DNA of 33,899 nt. Source: Deltaproteobacteria bacterium (lineage in GTDB: Bacteria; Desulfobacterota; Desulfobulbia; Desulfobulbales; VMSU01). The DNA is taken from positions 1 through 33,899 of the forward strand of contig JAJRZN010000240.1 of assembly GCA_024275235.1 (NCBI GenBank), given 5' to 3'. Made by a program: the position numbers and the translations under genes. The notes beneath the pieces are model-generated. The model had not been told where the DNA came from. It worked only from the letters and a program-made list of their open reading frames with translations, and ran no database searches. This document shows positions 17,085-26,571 of the stretch, one piece after another. The first letter of the stretch is position 1, and the number at the start of each line of letters is the position of its first letter.

Positions 17085-18086
17085 ATGTCCTTTGTTGATG
17101 AGGCTAAATTTTTTGTTAAGGGTGGTGACGGCGGCCGCGGCTGTTTGAGTTTCCGGCGGGAGAAGTTTGTCCCCAAGGGCGGTCCGGACGGCGGAGACGG
17201 CGGGCATGGCGGCAGCGTTTATCTTGAGGCCAGCCGTAATCTCCTCTCCCTGACTGATTTTCAGTACCGTTCTCATTTTATGGCGGAAAACGGGGTGGCG
17301 GGCATGGGTAAGAAACGCCACGGCCGCAAGGGGGGCGATAAGATTGTCCTGGTACCCCGGGGCTCCTTGATTAAGGATGCCGAGACCGGTGAGCTGTTGG
17401 CGGATTTAATAACCGAAGGCGAGCGTTTTCTCGCTGCCAGCGGCGGGGCGGGAGGGCAGGGCAATGTCCGTTTCGCCACTGCCCATAATCGGGCTCCACG
17501 CCGGGCCACGCCTGGTAAACCTGGCGAAGAACGCTGGCTGAAGGTCGAATTAAAATTATTGGCTGACGTGGGCCTTATCGGTCTGCCCAATGCCGGTAAG
17601 TCCACTCTGCTTTCCAAGCTGTCGGCAGCCCGGCCCCGGATTGCCGCTTACCCCTTTACCACTCTGGAACCTCAGCTTGGTATCCTGAGATTTGAGTATT
17701 CTGATACCCCCTGCGTTATCGCTGATATTCCCGGTCTCATTGAGGGCGCTCATCAAGGGGTTGGGCTGGGCCACACATTTTTGCGCCATATTGAACGAAC
17801 CAAGGTGCTGCTCCATGTTATTGATGCCGCCGCTCTTGATCCCTGGCTGGATTATCAGGTCTTAGAGGAGGAGTTGCGCCTCTATCGAGACGAATTGGCC
17901 AGTCGTCAGCGCTTTATTGTTCTGAATAAGACAGACCTCATTGACGACGAGGAGCAGTTGGCGGAACTGAACAGCCATTTTCAGAAGCAGGGGCTGGATG
18001 TCTTGATGGTCTCGGCCTTAGAGGGCCAGGGGTTGGCGGCATTAAAGGACAAACTGGCTGCCATTATGGCGGTGGCAGAGGAATGA
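17085..18086 (+). CDS. obgE: GTPase Obg/CgtA
   Basis: Glycine-rich Obg domain (FVKGGDGGRGCLSFRREKFVPKGGPDGGDGGHGGSVYL) and G domain (GLPNAGKSTLLS, YPFTTLEPQLG, DIPGLIEGAHQGVGLGHTFLRHIERT, NKTD). Confidence 0.97.
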   Translation: MSFVDEAKFFVKGGDGGRGCLSFRREKFVPKGGPDGGDGGHGGSVYLEASRNLLSLTDFQYRSHFMAENGVAGMGKKRHGRKGGDKIVLVPRGSLIKDAETGELLADLITEGERFLAASGGAGGQGNVRFATAHNRAPRRATPGKPGEERWLKVELKLLADVGLIGLPNAGKSTLLSKLSAARPRIAAYPFTTLEPQLGILRFEYSDTPCVIADIPGLIEGAHQGVGLGHTFLRHIERTKVLLHVIDAAALDPWLDYQVLEEELRLYRDELASRQRFIVLNKTDLIDDEEQLAELNSHFQKQGLDVLMVSALEGQGLAALKDKLAAIMAVAEE

Positions 18087-19237
18087 CCTTTCAACTCGGC
18101 ATTGATGAGGGACTGAACCGGCGGCGTCAGATTTTAGATGGGGCCAGACGTCTCGTGGTAAAGGTGGGGAGCGCTGTCCTCACCACTTCCCAGGGGTTGA
18201 ACCGGTCGGTCATGGAGGAACTGGCTCGTGATCTAACGGCGCTGCGCCAGAGCGGTATGGAGATTATTCTGGTCTCTTCAGGTGCCGTGGCCGCTGGCCG
18301 TAAGGCCCTGGGACTCGGCAACCGGCCCCTGAACATGAAAGAAAAACAGGCCGCCGCCGCCTTTGGCCAGAGCGCTCTGATGCGGGTCTATGAGGATATT
18401 TTTGAGGCCCGGCAGCAAAAGGTGGCCCAGGTTCTGCTTACCCATAATGATCTGGCTAATCGTGACCGCTATCTGAACATCCGCAACACCCTCTTTACCA
18501 TGTTTGACTGGCAGCTTCTGCCGATAATTAATGAGAATGATACGGTCTCCGTCAAGGAGCTGCGCTTTGGTGATAATGATACCCTGGCAGCAATGACCAC
18601 CAACCTCATCGGGGCCGATGTCATGATCTGCCTCACCGATGTTGATGGCCTTTATAATGGTAATCCCGCTCTTGACCCCAGGGCCCAGCTGGTACATACG
18701 GTGGCGCGTGTTGATCAGGAGGTGGAGGATATGGCCGGGCATGTCCACAGCGCTCTCGGTACCGGCGGTATGCGCAGCAAGATTATGGCGGCCCGCATGG
18801 TGGCGGCCAGGGGCGGCAGTTCATTAATATGCTGCGGTCGGGAGGCTGGGATTTTGCGGCGTCTGTTTGCCGGAGAGCCCGTGGGTACCTTCTTTCTGCC
18901 CCAGGATGAAATAATGCACAGCCGTCAGCACTGGATCGCCTATACCCTCCGTCCCAAGGGCTTTCTGGTTCTGGATGAGGGGGCCTGTCAGGCGATCATG
19001 GCCGGGGGCAAGAGTCTGCTGCCCTCCGGTATTATTGAAATCAGAGGGGATTTCGGGATTGGTGATCCGGTGCATTGTTTAGATGGCAATGGCGAGCCTC
19101 TCGCCGCCGGTCTGGTGAATTATGCTGCCCGCCATGTCAGGAAGATTCAGGGGCGGCAGAGTAAAGAAATTAAGGAAATATTGGGCTTTGTTGACAGCGA
19201 AGAGATTATTCATCGTGATAATTTAGTGCTGTTATAG
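18083..19237 (+). CDS. proB: Glutamate 5-kinase with C-terminal PUA domain
   Basis: RLVVKVGSAVLT, LVSSGAVAAGRKALG, FGDNDTLAAMTTNLIGADVMICLTDVDGLY, GTGGMRSKI; adjacent proA. Confidence 0.96.
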   Translation: MTFQLGIDEGLNRRRQILDGARRLVVKVGSAVLTTSQGLNRSVMEELARDLTALRQSGMEIILVSSGAVAAGRKALGLGNRPLNMKEKQAAAAFGQSALMRVYEDIFEARQQKVAQVLLTHNDLANRDRYLNIRNTLFTMFDWQLLPIINENDTVSVKELRFGDNDTLAAMTTNLIGADVMICLTDVDGLYNGNPALDPRAQLVHTVARVDQEVEDMAGHVHSALGTGGMRSKIMAARMVAARGGSSLICCGREAGILRRLFAGEPVGTFFLPQDEIMHSRQHWIAYTLRPKGFLVLDEGACQAIMAGGKSLLPSGIIEIRGDFGIGDPVHCLDGNGEPLAAGLVNYAARHVRKIQGRQSKEIKEILGFVDSEEIIHRDNLVLL

Positions 19238-19270
19238 CGGAAAACAGTCAAAGAACGGGGGATATTTATT

Positions 19271-20527
19271 ATGTCTGTAGAGGAAACCATAAGCCAGATG
19301 GCCCGAGAGGCCAAGCGGGCCGCCAGGGCGGCGGCCTCCATGTCAACCGAGATCAAAAACCGGGTTCTGAACCGGGTGGCCGATGAATTGCGGCAGCAGG
19401 CTGAGGCTGTTCAGCGGGAGAATGAGAAGGATTTAGCCGCCGGCCGGGAAAAGGGACTTTCCAGTGCCATGCTTGACCGCCTGACCCTGTCAGACCGGGT
19501 AATCAACTCTATGATCGATGGTCTGCATGAGGTGGCGGCCCTCGTTGATCCGGTGGGCGAGGTCAGTGAGATGAATAAACGGCCCAGTGGTATTACGGTG
19601 GGCCGCATGCGGATTCCCCTGGGGGTCATTGCCATGATCTACGAGTCGCGGCCCAATGTCACCATTGATGCCGCCGCTCTCTGCCTGAAGGCCGGGAATG
19701 CCGTTATCCTGCGCGGCGGTTCCGAGGCCATCCATTCCAATCTGGCTCTTGCCGGAATTTTACAGGACGCCCTGGCCGCCGAGGGGGCTCCGGCCGCCAT
19801 TATTCAGGTGATTCCCACCACCGACCGGCAGGCGGTTAATGCCCTTTTAACTCAGGAGGCCTGTATAGACTTGATTATTCCCCGCGGTGGTGAGGGGCTT
19901 ATCCGTTTTGTGGCCGAGAATTCCAGAATTCCGGTCTTGAAACATTATAAGGGGGTCTGTCACGCCTTTGTGGATTATAACGCTGATTTTGAGATGGCCG
20001 CGGCGATCATCCTCAACAGTAAAGCCCAGCGGCCGGGAGTTTGTAATGCCCTGGAAACTATGCTGGTGCACAGGGACGCGGCCCCGAAATTTCTGCCCTT
20101 TATAGGCAAACGTCTTGCCGGGGCCGGAGTTACTCTGCGGGGCTGTTCTGAGACTATGGCCCTTTGGCCCGAGACACAGGCCGCTGATGATACAGACTGG
20201 GATCGGGAATATCTGGAGTTGATTCTGGCTGTGAAGGTGGTGGCCGATATTGATGAGGCCATGGATCATATCGCCGCCCACGGCTCTCAGCATACGGAGA
20301 CCATTGTCACCGAGAGCTACACCAATGCCCGGCGCTTTATCCGGGAGGTAGATTCCTCTTCGGTGATGATTAACGCCTCCACCAGATTTGCCGATGGCGG
20401 TCAATACGGCCTCGGGGCCGAGATCGGGATCAGTACCACCAAACTGCATGCCTATGGCCCCATGGGGTTGAAGGAATTGACTACTAAGAAGTTCATTGTT
20501 TATGGCAGCGGTCAGATTCGGCAGTGA
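19271..20527 (+). CDS. proA: Gamma-glutamyl phosphate reductase
   Basis: [75 protein letters not shown]. Confidence 0.97.
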   Translation: MSVEETISQMAREAKRAARAAASMSTEIKNRVLNRVADELRQQAEAVQRENEKDLAAGREKGLSSAMLDRLTLSDRVINSMIDGLHEVAALVDPVGEVSEMNKRPSGITVGRMRIPLGVIAMIYESRPNVTIDAAALCLKAGNAVILRGGSEAIHSNLALAGILQDALAAEGAPAAIIQVIPTTDRQAVNALLTQEACIDLIIPRGGEGLIRFVAENSRIPVLKHYKGVCHAFVDYNADFEMAAAIILNSKAQRPGVCNALETMLVHRDAAPKFLPFIGKRLAGAGVTLRGCSETMALWPETQAADDTDWDREYLELILAVKVVADIDEAMDHIAAHGSQHTETIVTESYTNARRFIREVDSSSVMINASTRFADGGQYGLGAEIGISTTKLHAYGPMGLKELTTKKFIVYGSGQIRQ

Positions 20528-21233
20528 GCGGTTCATTCAGAAGCCTGAATCTCGAATCCCGAAGTTTAGAGACTGGGCCAGAGGGGAAAAGGCCGGCATT
20601 CTGGGCGGCACCTTTGACCCGGTACATAACGGTCATTTATCAGCCGCTTTGGGGGTGAAGGAACACTTCGCGCTGGATAAGGTTTTTCTGCTGCCCGCCG
20701 CCCGGCCGCCCCATAAGGCCGGCTGTTTCATAACCCCATTTGGAAAACGGCTGAGCATGCTGGAGCTGGCGGTTGCCGGACTGCCGGGCCTCTCCGTCTG
20801 CAGTCTGGAGGCAGAACGCCCCGGCCCCTCATTCACCATTGATACTCTTCGAGCCCTGCGGCATGACGGTGGGTTTCGGCTTTATTTTATTATCGGCCTT
20901 GATGCCTTTGCCGATATTCATACCTGGAAGGAGTATGCTTCCATCCCTGATGAGGCTCATCTCGTGGTTTTGAGGCGTCCCGGTTGTCTGATCCCGGCGG
21001 ATAAGTATATTACTGAATTTTTTCCGGCCTTCAGCACGGTGGATGACGGTAAAAGCTGGCAGGCGGCGGGAGTGCCAGGGAAAATATATGTGCCGGCCAT
21101 GGCGGCGCTTTCTGTTTCTTCTTCCATGCTTAGAAGGGAGGTGACTGCGGGGCGGGATATCAGCGCTCTGACCCCGGCGGCAGTGGCTGACTATATAGTT
21201 GAAAATCAACTGTATCAAACCCCTGAGGGGTGA
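20502..21233 (+). CDS. nadD: Nicotinate-nucleotide adenylyltransferase (start codon uncertain)
   Basis: [61 protein letters not shown]. No in-frame ATG/GTG/TTG close to the conserved start; nearest ATG is inside proA. Confidence 0.9.
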   Translation: MAAVRFGSERFIQKPESRIPKFRDWARGEKAGILGGTFDPVHNGHLSAALGVKEHFALDKVFLLPAARPPHKAGCFITPFGKRLSMLELAVAGLPGLSVCSLEAERPGPSFTIDTLRALRHDGGFRLYFIIGLDAFADIHTWKEYASIPDEAHLVVLRRPGCLIPADKYITEFFPAFSTVDDGKSWQAAGVPGKIYVPAMAALSVSSSMLRREVTAGRDISALTPAAVADYIVENQLYQTPEG

Positions 21234-21261
21234 ATTGTTAATTCGGAAGGTGAAATCCGGC

Positions 21262-22164
21262 ATGTCTCAAACTCTGCAGGCGCAAAAGCAAAATACGCAA
21301 AATATCTCCCGCTATATCCGTTTTGTAACTTTTGTCGGCCTGATAGTTAATATCCTGTTGACGACGGTGAAATTCTGGGCCGGGATTGTGGGGCACAGTC
21401 AGGCTCTGGTGGCGGATGCTATTCACAGTCTGTCGGATACCATCTCAGATCTGGCAATCATTATCGGTTCTTATTTCTGGTCTAAACCGGCGGATGCGGA
21501 TCATCCTTACGGCCATCGTCGCATTGAGACTATTATTACTCTTTTTGTGGGGTTGATGCTGGTGCTGGCCGCGGTGGGGATTATCCGCCAGGCCTTTTTG
21601 ACCATGCATGGCGGCCGGCATATTCGGCCGGATACAATCACCGCCGGAGTGGCAGCGCTCTCGGTGCTGGTGAAGGAGGCCCTTTACCGCTGGACAAAAC
21701 AGGCGGGAGAAAAATGTCACAGCGGCGCGGTGCTGGCAAATGCCTGGCATCATCGCAGTGACGCCATGAGTTCTATTCCCGCCCTGATTTCTATAGTCGC
21801 CAGTATTGTGCTGCCGGGGATGGCCTACCTGGATCGGTTGGGAGCGGTCGTGGTCGCCCTGTTTATTTTGCAGGCCGCCCACAAGATTATGCTGCCTGGT
21901 TTAAAGGAATTGGTTGATACCAGCGCCGATGATGAGATTTGCAGACAAATCAGAGAAATGGCCATGCAGATGCCGGAGGTTCGTGATATTCACCGCCTGC
22001 GGGCCCGTTTGTCAGGGGCCAGGCTTTATGTCGACCTTCATATGGTGGTGGATGGCGATATTACCGTCCGCAGCGGCCATGAAATAGGCAAAGCGGTTAA
22101 GAATCGCATTATAAACTCTGATCTTCAGGTGGTGGATGTGATAATCCATCTTGAAGCCCAGTAG
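21262..22164 (+). CDS. Cation diffusion facilitator (CDF) family transporter
   Basis: Multiple TM helices, ADAIHSLSDTISDLAIIIG, DHPYGHRRIETI, HHRSDAMSSIPALI, C-terminal cytoplasmic domain DIHRLRARLSGARLYVDLHMVVDGDITV. Confidence 0.93.
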   Translation: MSQTLQAQKQNTQNISRYIRFVTFVGLIVNILLTTVKFWAGIVGHSQALVADAIHSLSDTISDLAIIIGSYFWSKPADADHPYGHRRIETIITLFVGLMLVLAAVGIIRQAFLTMHGGRHIRPDTITAGVAALSVLVKEALYRWTKQAGEKCHSGAVLANAWHHRSDAMSSIPALISIVASIVLPGMAYLDRLGAVVVALFILQAAHKIMLPGLKELVDTSADDEICRQIREMAMQMPEVRDIHRLRARLSGARLYVDLHMVVDGDITVRSGHEIGKAVKNRIINSDLQVVDVIIHLEAQ

Positions 22165-22171
22165 CGGTTGT

Positions 22172-23767
22172 TTACTGCTTTCTGATCTCCACCCCATTCC
22201 TGGTCAGATACTCCTTGACCTCGCCAATCGGCACCTCCCGGCGATGGAATATACCGGCGGCCAGGGCGGCCTCAGCCCTGGTGCCGGCAAAGACCTCGGC
22301 AAAATGGGCCGGACATCCCGCGCCGCTGGAGGCGATAACCGGGATACCGACATTATCACGTACCAGGTTAATAAGCTCCAGGTCAAAGCCAATATTAGTG
22401 CCGTCCCGGTCGATACAATTCAGTAATATCTCACCGGCTCCCAGCTTCTCGCAGATCTGAGCCAGGGTCAGGGCGTCTAAGTCACACCCCTCACGACCGC
22501 CCTTCACCGTGCATTGATACCAGCAGTATTCCTCGCCATTGGGGCCGGGCTGAGTAGTCTTTATGACGTGGCGACCCACTGCCTCGGTCTCATTCTTGAC
22601 ATATATTCGTCTCGGATCGACGGAGATGACCACCGCCTGGCTGCCATAACGTGCTGAAATCTGGCTGATGGCGTTATCGTGACGCCCCTGGCGGCGGTAT
22701 TTTTCTGCCGTGTATACGGCATCGCTGCCGATGGAGATTTTGTCGGCCCCGGAACGAAAATATTCTGAGGCCACATCGAGGGCCGAGTAATCACGGCCCT
22801 GGGAATCGGTAAAGTTGCGGATGCCGCCGCCGATGGTCAGCGGTACGAAGACCTGCTCAGAGGTGCGCTTTAAGACCTCTAACATAGGTTGGTCCTTCAG
22901 GGGAAAATCCCGGAACCCGGTGATGTTCAAAAAGGTTATTTCATCGGCCCCTTCATTAAAATAACGGCGGGCGAGTTCCACTGGTTTGCCAAGATTCCTC
23001 ACCTCGCCTTTATCTCGGACATCATATTGGTCGCCTTTGGTGACAATCAGGTCACCGTTGTCATTACTGCGGACATCAAGGCAGGCGATAATTCGTTTGG
23101 CCAGCCTGGTTTCACTGTCGGCGGCTGTGGATTTAGTGTTCAACTCCAGCACCTTGCCGGTGGATAGAAAATTTTGGAGAATTTTGAGTCCGGCGGCTCC
23201 GCTTTTTTCGGGGTGGAATTGAGTGGCGCAGACATTACCCCGGTTTACGGAGCTGATAAACTCCTCTCCGTAACTCGTGGTGGTGAGAATCCAGTCACGG
23301 TTAGCCTCTGTCTCCATGGCCCGATAGGAGTGGACAAAATAGAGCTTTTCGCGCTCGTAATTATCAAAAATAACCGAATCTTTGCGGCGTTGAATACCGT
23401 TCCAGCCGATATGGGGAATGGCAAGCGGGGCAAGACCAAGGTCAAAACGGCCCACGGCGCCGGGGATAATACCCAGCCCCTCGATACCGGGCGACTCCTC
23501 ACTGCCGGAAAAAAGGGTATGGAGCCCGAGGCAGATACCGAGGAAGGGACGATCGGCCAACAGATAGTCCCGCAGGGCATCTATATAACCTAATTCCCGG
23601 AGACGGATCATGGCGCTGCCAAAACTTCCCACTCCGGGAAAAATTAACTTTTCAGCCTGGTTAATATCTCTGGCCGAGGTTGCGTCTTTAATCTCAAAAC
23701 CTAATTTTTTAATGGCGTTACGGACACTTCTGACGTTACCGGCACCATAGTCAAGCAGGGTTATCAT
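22172..23767 (-). CDS. hisHF: Bifunctional imidazole glycerol phosphate synthase, HisH-HisF fusion (eukaryotic HIS7-like architecture)
   Basis: N-terminal glutaminase (MITLLDYGAGNVRSVRNAIKKLG, PFLGICLGLHTLF, ATQFHPEKSG) followed in frame by HisF cyclase (LAKRIIACLDV, ADEITFLNITGFRD, FVPLTIGGGI, FRSGADKISIGSDAVY, AVVISVDPRRIYV, GAGEILLNCIDRDGTNIGFDLELI, IPVIASSGAG). Confidence 0.96.
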   Translation of the reverse strand: MITLLDYGAGNVRSVRNAIKKLGFEIKDATSARDINQAEKLIFPGVGSFGSAMIRLRELGYIDALRDYLLADRPFLGICLGLHTLFSGSEESPGIEGLGIIPGAVGRFDLGLAPLAIPHIGWNGIQRRKDSVIFDNYEREKLYFVHSYRAMETEANRDWILTTTSYGEEFISSVNRGNVCATQFHPEKSGAAGLKILQNFLSTGKVLELNTKSTAADSETRLAKRIIACLDVRSNDNGDLIVTKGDQYDVRDKGEVRNLGKPVELARRYFNEGADEITFLNITGFRDFPLKDQPMLEVLKRTSEQVFVPLTIGGGIRNFTDSQGRDYSALDVASEYFRSGADKISIGSDAVYTAEKYRRQGRHDNAISQISARYGSQAVVISVDPRRIYVKNETEAVGRHVIKTTQPGPNGEEYCWYQCTVKGGREGCDLDALTLAQICEKLGAGEILLNCIDRDGTNIGFDLELINLVRDNVGIPVIASSGAGCPAHFAEVFAGTRAEAALAAGIFHRREVPIGEVKEYLTRNGVEIRKQ

Positions 23768-23883
23768 ATATAAATATGGGGGATGTGATTAACGGGAAAG
23801 AACTAAGCAGATTAGTTCGTGGTTGTTTGTTAATGCCATGTTACCTGACCAGGATGAGAAATGCAATTATTGAATGACGCTAA

Positions 23884-24603
23884 TTAAGGTAACTGCTCTC
23901 GTTTATGGCGCAGACGGTTGAGGATGGAATCAATACTCTCAAAGACCTCATCCTCTTCCTTTTGTACAAGATTATAAAAATCGCATTGCATGCAGTCTTT
24001 TATCTTGCAGGCAAAAGAACCCTGCACGCAGCCGCCGCAGAGAGTGCCGCTGACGGCCCAGCATACCCGGCCGCCATTTTTGCCGCCGTGCATATCTGAG
24101 GCGGCGGATTCCAGCGCTGCCTGGCATACCCCCTGGCTGCCGACGCGAAGGCCGTTGGGCTCCCGGCCGCAGTGCATGTATTCCCAGCAGTTCAGCCGCG
24201 GCAGGTCGTAGCCCAGAGGGCGCAGGACTTCCGCAAGCCGTTGGTGGGTGATAGGCTTGGACAGCAGATGATCCTCGCTTTTGTTTTTGGCATATCTGGG
24301 CGGCATTTTTCCGCCCCCCAAAATAATAGTATGTTCGGCTGAACCGTTGTGCATGGCGAGAGCCAGGGTTCTGATGGCCAGGTTGTTTTTTTCTTCACTG
24401 GCGTTGGGCGGGGGAAAGACGATGAATACTAAATCAAAGGAGCTGCTGTTATCTAAGGCGTGGCTGATGGCGTCATGGCCCTGTTCATAGTCCATGAAGA
24501 TGCTGATGTTGCGGCTTAAGGGGCTTAGAAGTACCATGAGGGAGGAGGCCTCCACTGTTGATTCATCAATAATTATAATCTTGGGCTCATCCTTGCTGCT
24601 CAT
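23884..24603 (-). CDS. Degenerate response-regulator receiver domain joined to a cysteine-rich two-CW domain
   Basis: N-terminal KIIIIDES...LLSKPIT receiver-like; C-terminal LNCWEYMHCGREP...GVCQAA...GGKNGGRVCWAVSGTLCGGCVQGSFACKIKDCMQCDFYNLVQKEE matches the two-CW pattern. Confidence 0.75.
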   Translation of the reverse strand: MSSKDEPKIIIIDESTVEASSLMVLLSPLSRNISIFMDYEQGHDAISHALDNSSSFDLVFIVFPPPNASEEKNNLAIRTLALAMHNGSAEHTIILGGGKMPPRYAKNKSEDHLLSKPITHQRLAEVLRPLGYDLPRLNCWEYMHCGREPNGLRVGSQGVCQAALESAASDMHGGKNGGRVCWAVSGTLCGGCVQGSFACKIKDCMQCDFYNLVQKEEDEVFESIDSILNRLRHKREQLP

Positions 24604-24834
24604 TGTTTTTCACCATGATGTTGAAAATTGAATTTGTTGTCTTGTTTTGAAAATCAGGGCGCCTGATTGATTATCATAAAGAAGTTGCTGCGTAATTGTA
24701 ACTGTATTTTTGTATCACAAAGTATCAGCTGGGTACAAGTTAAAAATAAGGGATTAGCCGCTAATGATTGATCTCACTAACCGCAGGGTGTTCATGGAGC
24801 GCTTACGTTTACTGTAAATAGCGGCTGACGGTAG

Positions 24835-26559
24835 ATGCTCCTTGCTATTATTGTTATCTTATGGAATATTAACGGGGTTATACTTTGCTTATTAAGCGGC
24901 GCCTTGTCAATGGGCGCTTTTTATTTTTTTATATGGAGATGTATGGAAAAGGTTGATAGCGAAAAGCTCATTATTGAGCTTAATTTTAGAAATGAAGTCA
25001 TAAATGAACGGTTAGAGGGTAATGAAGTCAGCAGCGAAAAAATGCTTGAACTTCTGCCTGAAACCGTAATAGATAAACGTACCTTGGAAACCATTGAGAT
25101 TCACAAGCTCTTTAAGTCCTTAGATTATACTAAGACCTTTGTCGGGGCCGCTCATCTCTGCCATTCTCTCATTAACCCGCCGGAATCGATTGAGCTGGTG
25201 TACGCCAAGCAGGATGCCTTCTGTGAGTTGGCGGCCAATGTCAATCTGCAAAAGGCCATTAAGGAGTTTCTTGTCGGTTTTCATGAGGGTGAGGCGGATA
25301 TATTTACGTTTCTGAATGCCCATATTCACCCCATGACGGCTTATGGTGATTATAAAAAAGCCATGCGGGCTATTGAGAAGATGATGACTCTCGTTAAGAA
25401 GATCCCGCAGCCGGAGACGGTTTATCTGGATTCCATGGTTAAGACCATTAAGAGCTTTAACCGTTCTATTACCAGAGAGCTGGTGGAAGGCCCGGTTTAT
25501 CGTACCCTGAGCGGTCTTAAAGCAAGAAGTGACAAGACTATTTTTAATCCGGGATTACGCTTTTACCCCACCCGCCTGGGGATCGGCTTCTGGGGTCCGG
25601 GCCTTTCCGCCCTCTTTTTTCTGGCCGGTTGGCTTATTCCATTTATGAATCCCCCCAAAGCCCTGGTTCTCTGTCTGCTCTTCACCATGATGACGGCAGG
25701 TGGTGGTCTTTACGGTCTCCTGATTAAGCCCATCATAGATTATGAAACCGCTATTTTGCCGGTTCGTGAGATGCTTCTGGAATCTAATCGTTTCGGCTCT
25801 GCTCTTGAGGCGGTGGCGGCCATTGATGAGTTATTGTCCTTTGTCCGCTTTGCGGAAAATATGCCGCATCCAACGACCATCCCGGAGATTACTAACGAGA
25901 GCAGTCATTTCTTTGTGGCCCGCGGTCTGCGTAATCCCATCAGTGCCAGGGACGAGCCAGGTTTTGTGCCCAATGATGTGAATCTGACTAATGCCCGGAT
26001 GACCTTTATCACCGGCCCCAACAGCGGCGGTAAAACCACCTATTGCAAGACTATAGTCCAGAATCAGCTTCTGGCCCAGATCGGGGCACCCGTAGTGGCC
26101 AGTGCCGCCATGATTAATATGGCTGATCATATAACTTATCAGGCCCCCTCCTTTGACAGTCTTGCCGACAATGAAGGCCGCTTTGGTACCGAGTTGAAGG
26201 TGACAAGGGATATCTTTTATTCGGTAACTCCCCGCAGTCTCGCTATTTTAGATGAAATAGCCGAAGGTACCACCACCAATGAAAAAATAACTCTGTCGGT
26301 GGATATCATGAATGGCTTTCTCGCCATTGGTAATAATACCATGCTGGTGACCCACAGTCACGAGTTGGTGGATAGATTCTGCGAGCAGGGACAGGGGCAG
26401 TATCTGCATGTGGAATTTAAGGATGATAAACCTACCCATAAAATGGTTCCGGGAATATCGCGAGACAGTCATGCCCACCGGGTGGCGGAAAAAATTGGAT
26501 TTTCGCCGCTTGATATTGAGAATTATCTGCGGGAAAAGGGTTATAAAACCGAGGGATAA
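24835..26559 (+). CDS. Membrane-anchored MutS-like ATPase (MutS domain V family, no mismatch-recognition domain)
   Basis: Walker A FITGPNSGGKTTYCKTI; SFDSLADNEGRFGTELK; Walker B SLAILDEIAEGTTTNE; MLVTHSHEL; hydrophobic helices at the N-terminus (MLLAIIVILWNINGVILCLLSGALSMGAFYFFIW) and mid-protein (GPGLSALFFLAGWLIPFMN...LVLCLLFTMMTAGGGLYGLL). Confidence 0.88.
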   Translation: MLLAIIVILWNINGVILCLLSGALSMGAFYFFIWRCMEKVDSEKLIIELNFRNEVINERLEGNEVSSEKMLELLPETVIDKRTLETIEIHKLFKSLDYTKTFVGAAHLCHSLINPPESIELVYAKQDAFCELAANVNLQKAIKEFLVGFHEGEADIFTFLNAHIHPMTAYGDYKKAMRAIEKMMTLVKKIPQPETVYLDSMVKTIKSFNRSITRELVEGPVYRTLSGLKARSDKTIFNPGLRFYPTRLGIGFWGPGLSALFFLAGWLIPFMNPPKALVLCLLFTMMTAGGGLYGLLIKPIIDYETAILPVREMLLESNRFGSALEAVAAIDELLSFVRFAENMPHPTTIPEITNESSHFFVARGLRNPISARDEPGFVPNDVNLTNARMTFITGPNSGGKTTYCKTIVQNQLLAQIGAPVVASAAMINMADHITYQAPSFDSLADNEGRFGTELKVTRDIFYSVTPRSLAILDEIAEGTTTNEKITLSVDIMNGFLAIGNNTMLVTHSHELVDRFCEQGQGQYLHVEFKDDKPTHKMVPGISRDSHAHRVAEKIGFSPLDIENYLREKGYKTEG

Positions 26560-26571
26560 TTATACAGGTTC

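Noticed and set aside
17100-17330. Tandem-repeat-like GGCGG/GGTGG stretches
   Set aside because: They encode the glycine-rich Obg domain, a normal feature of obgE.
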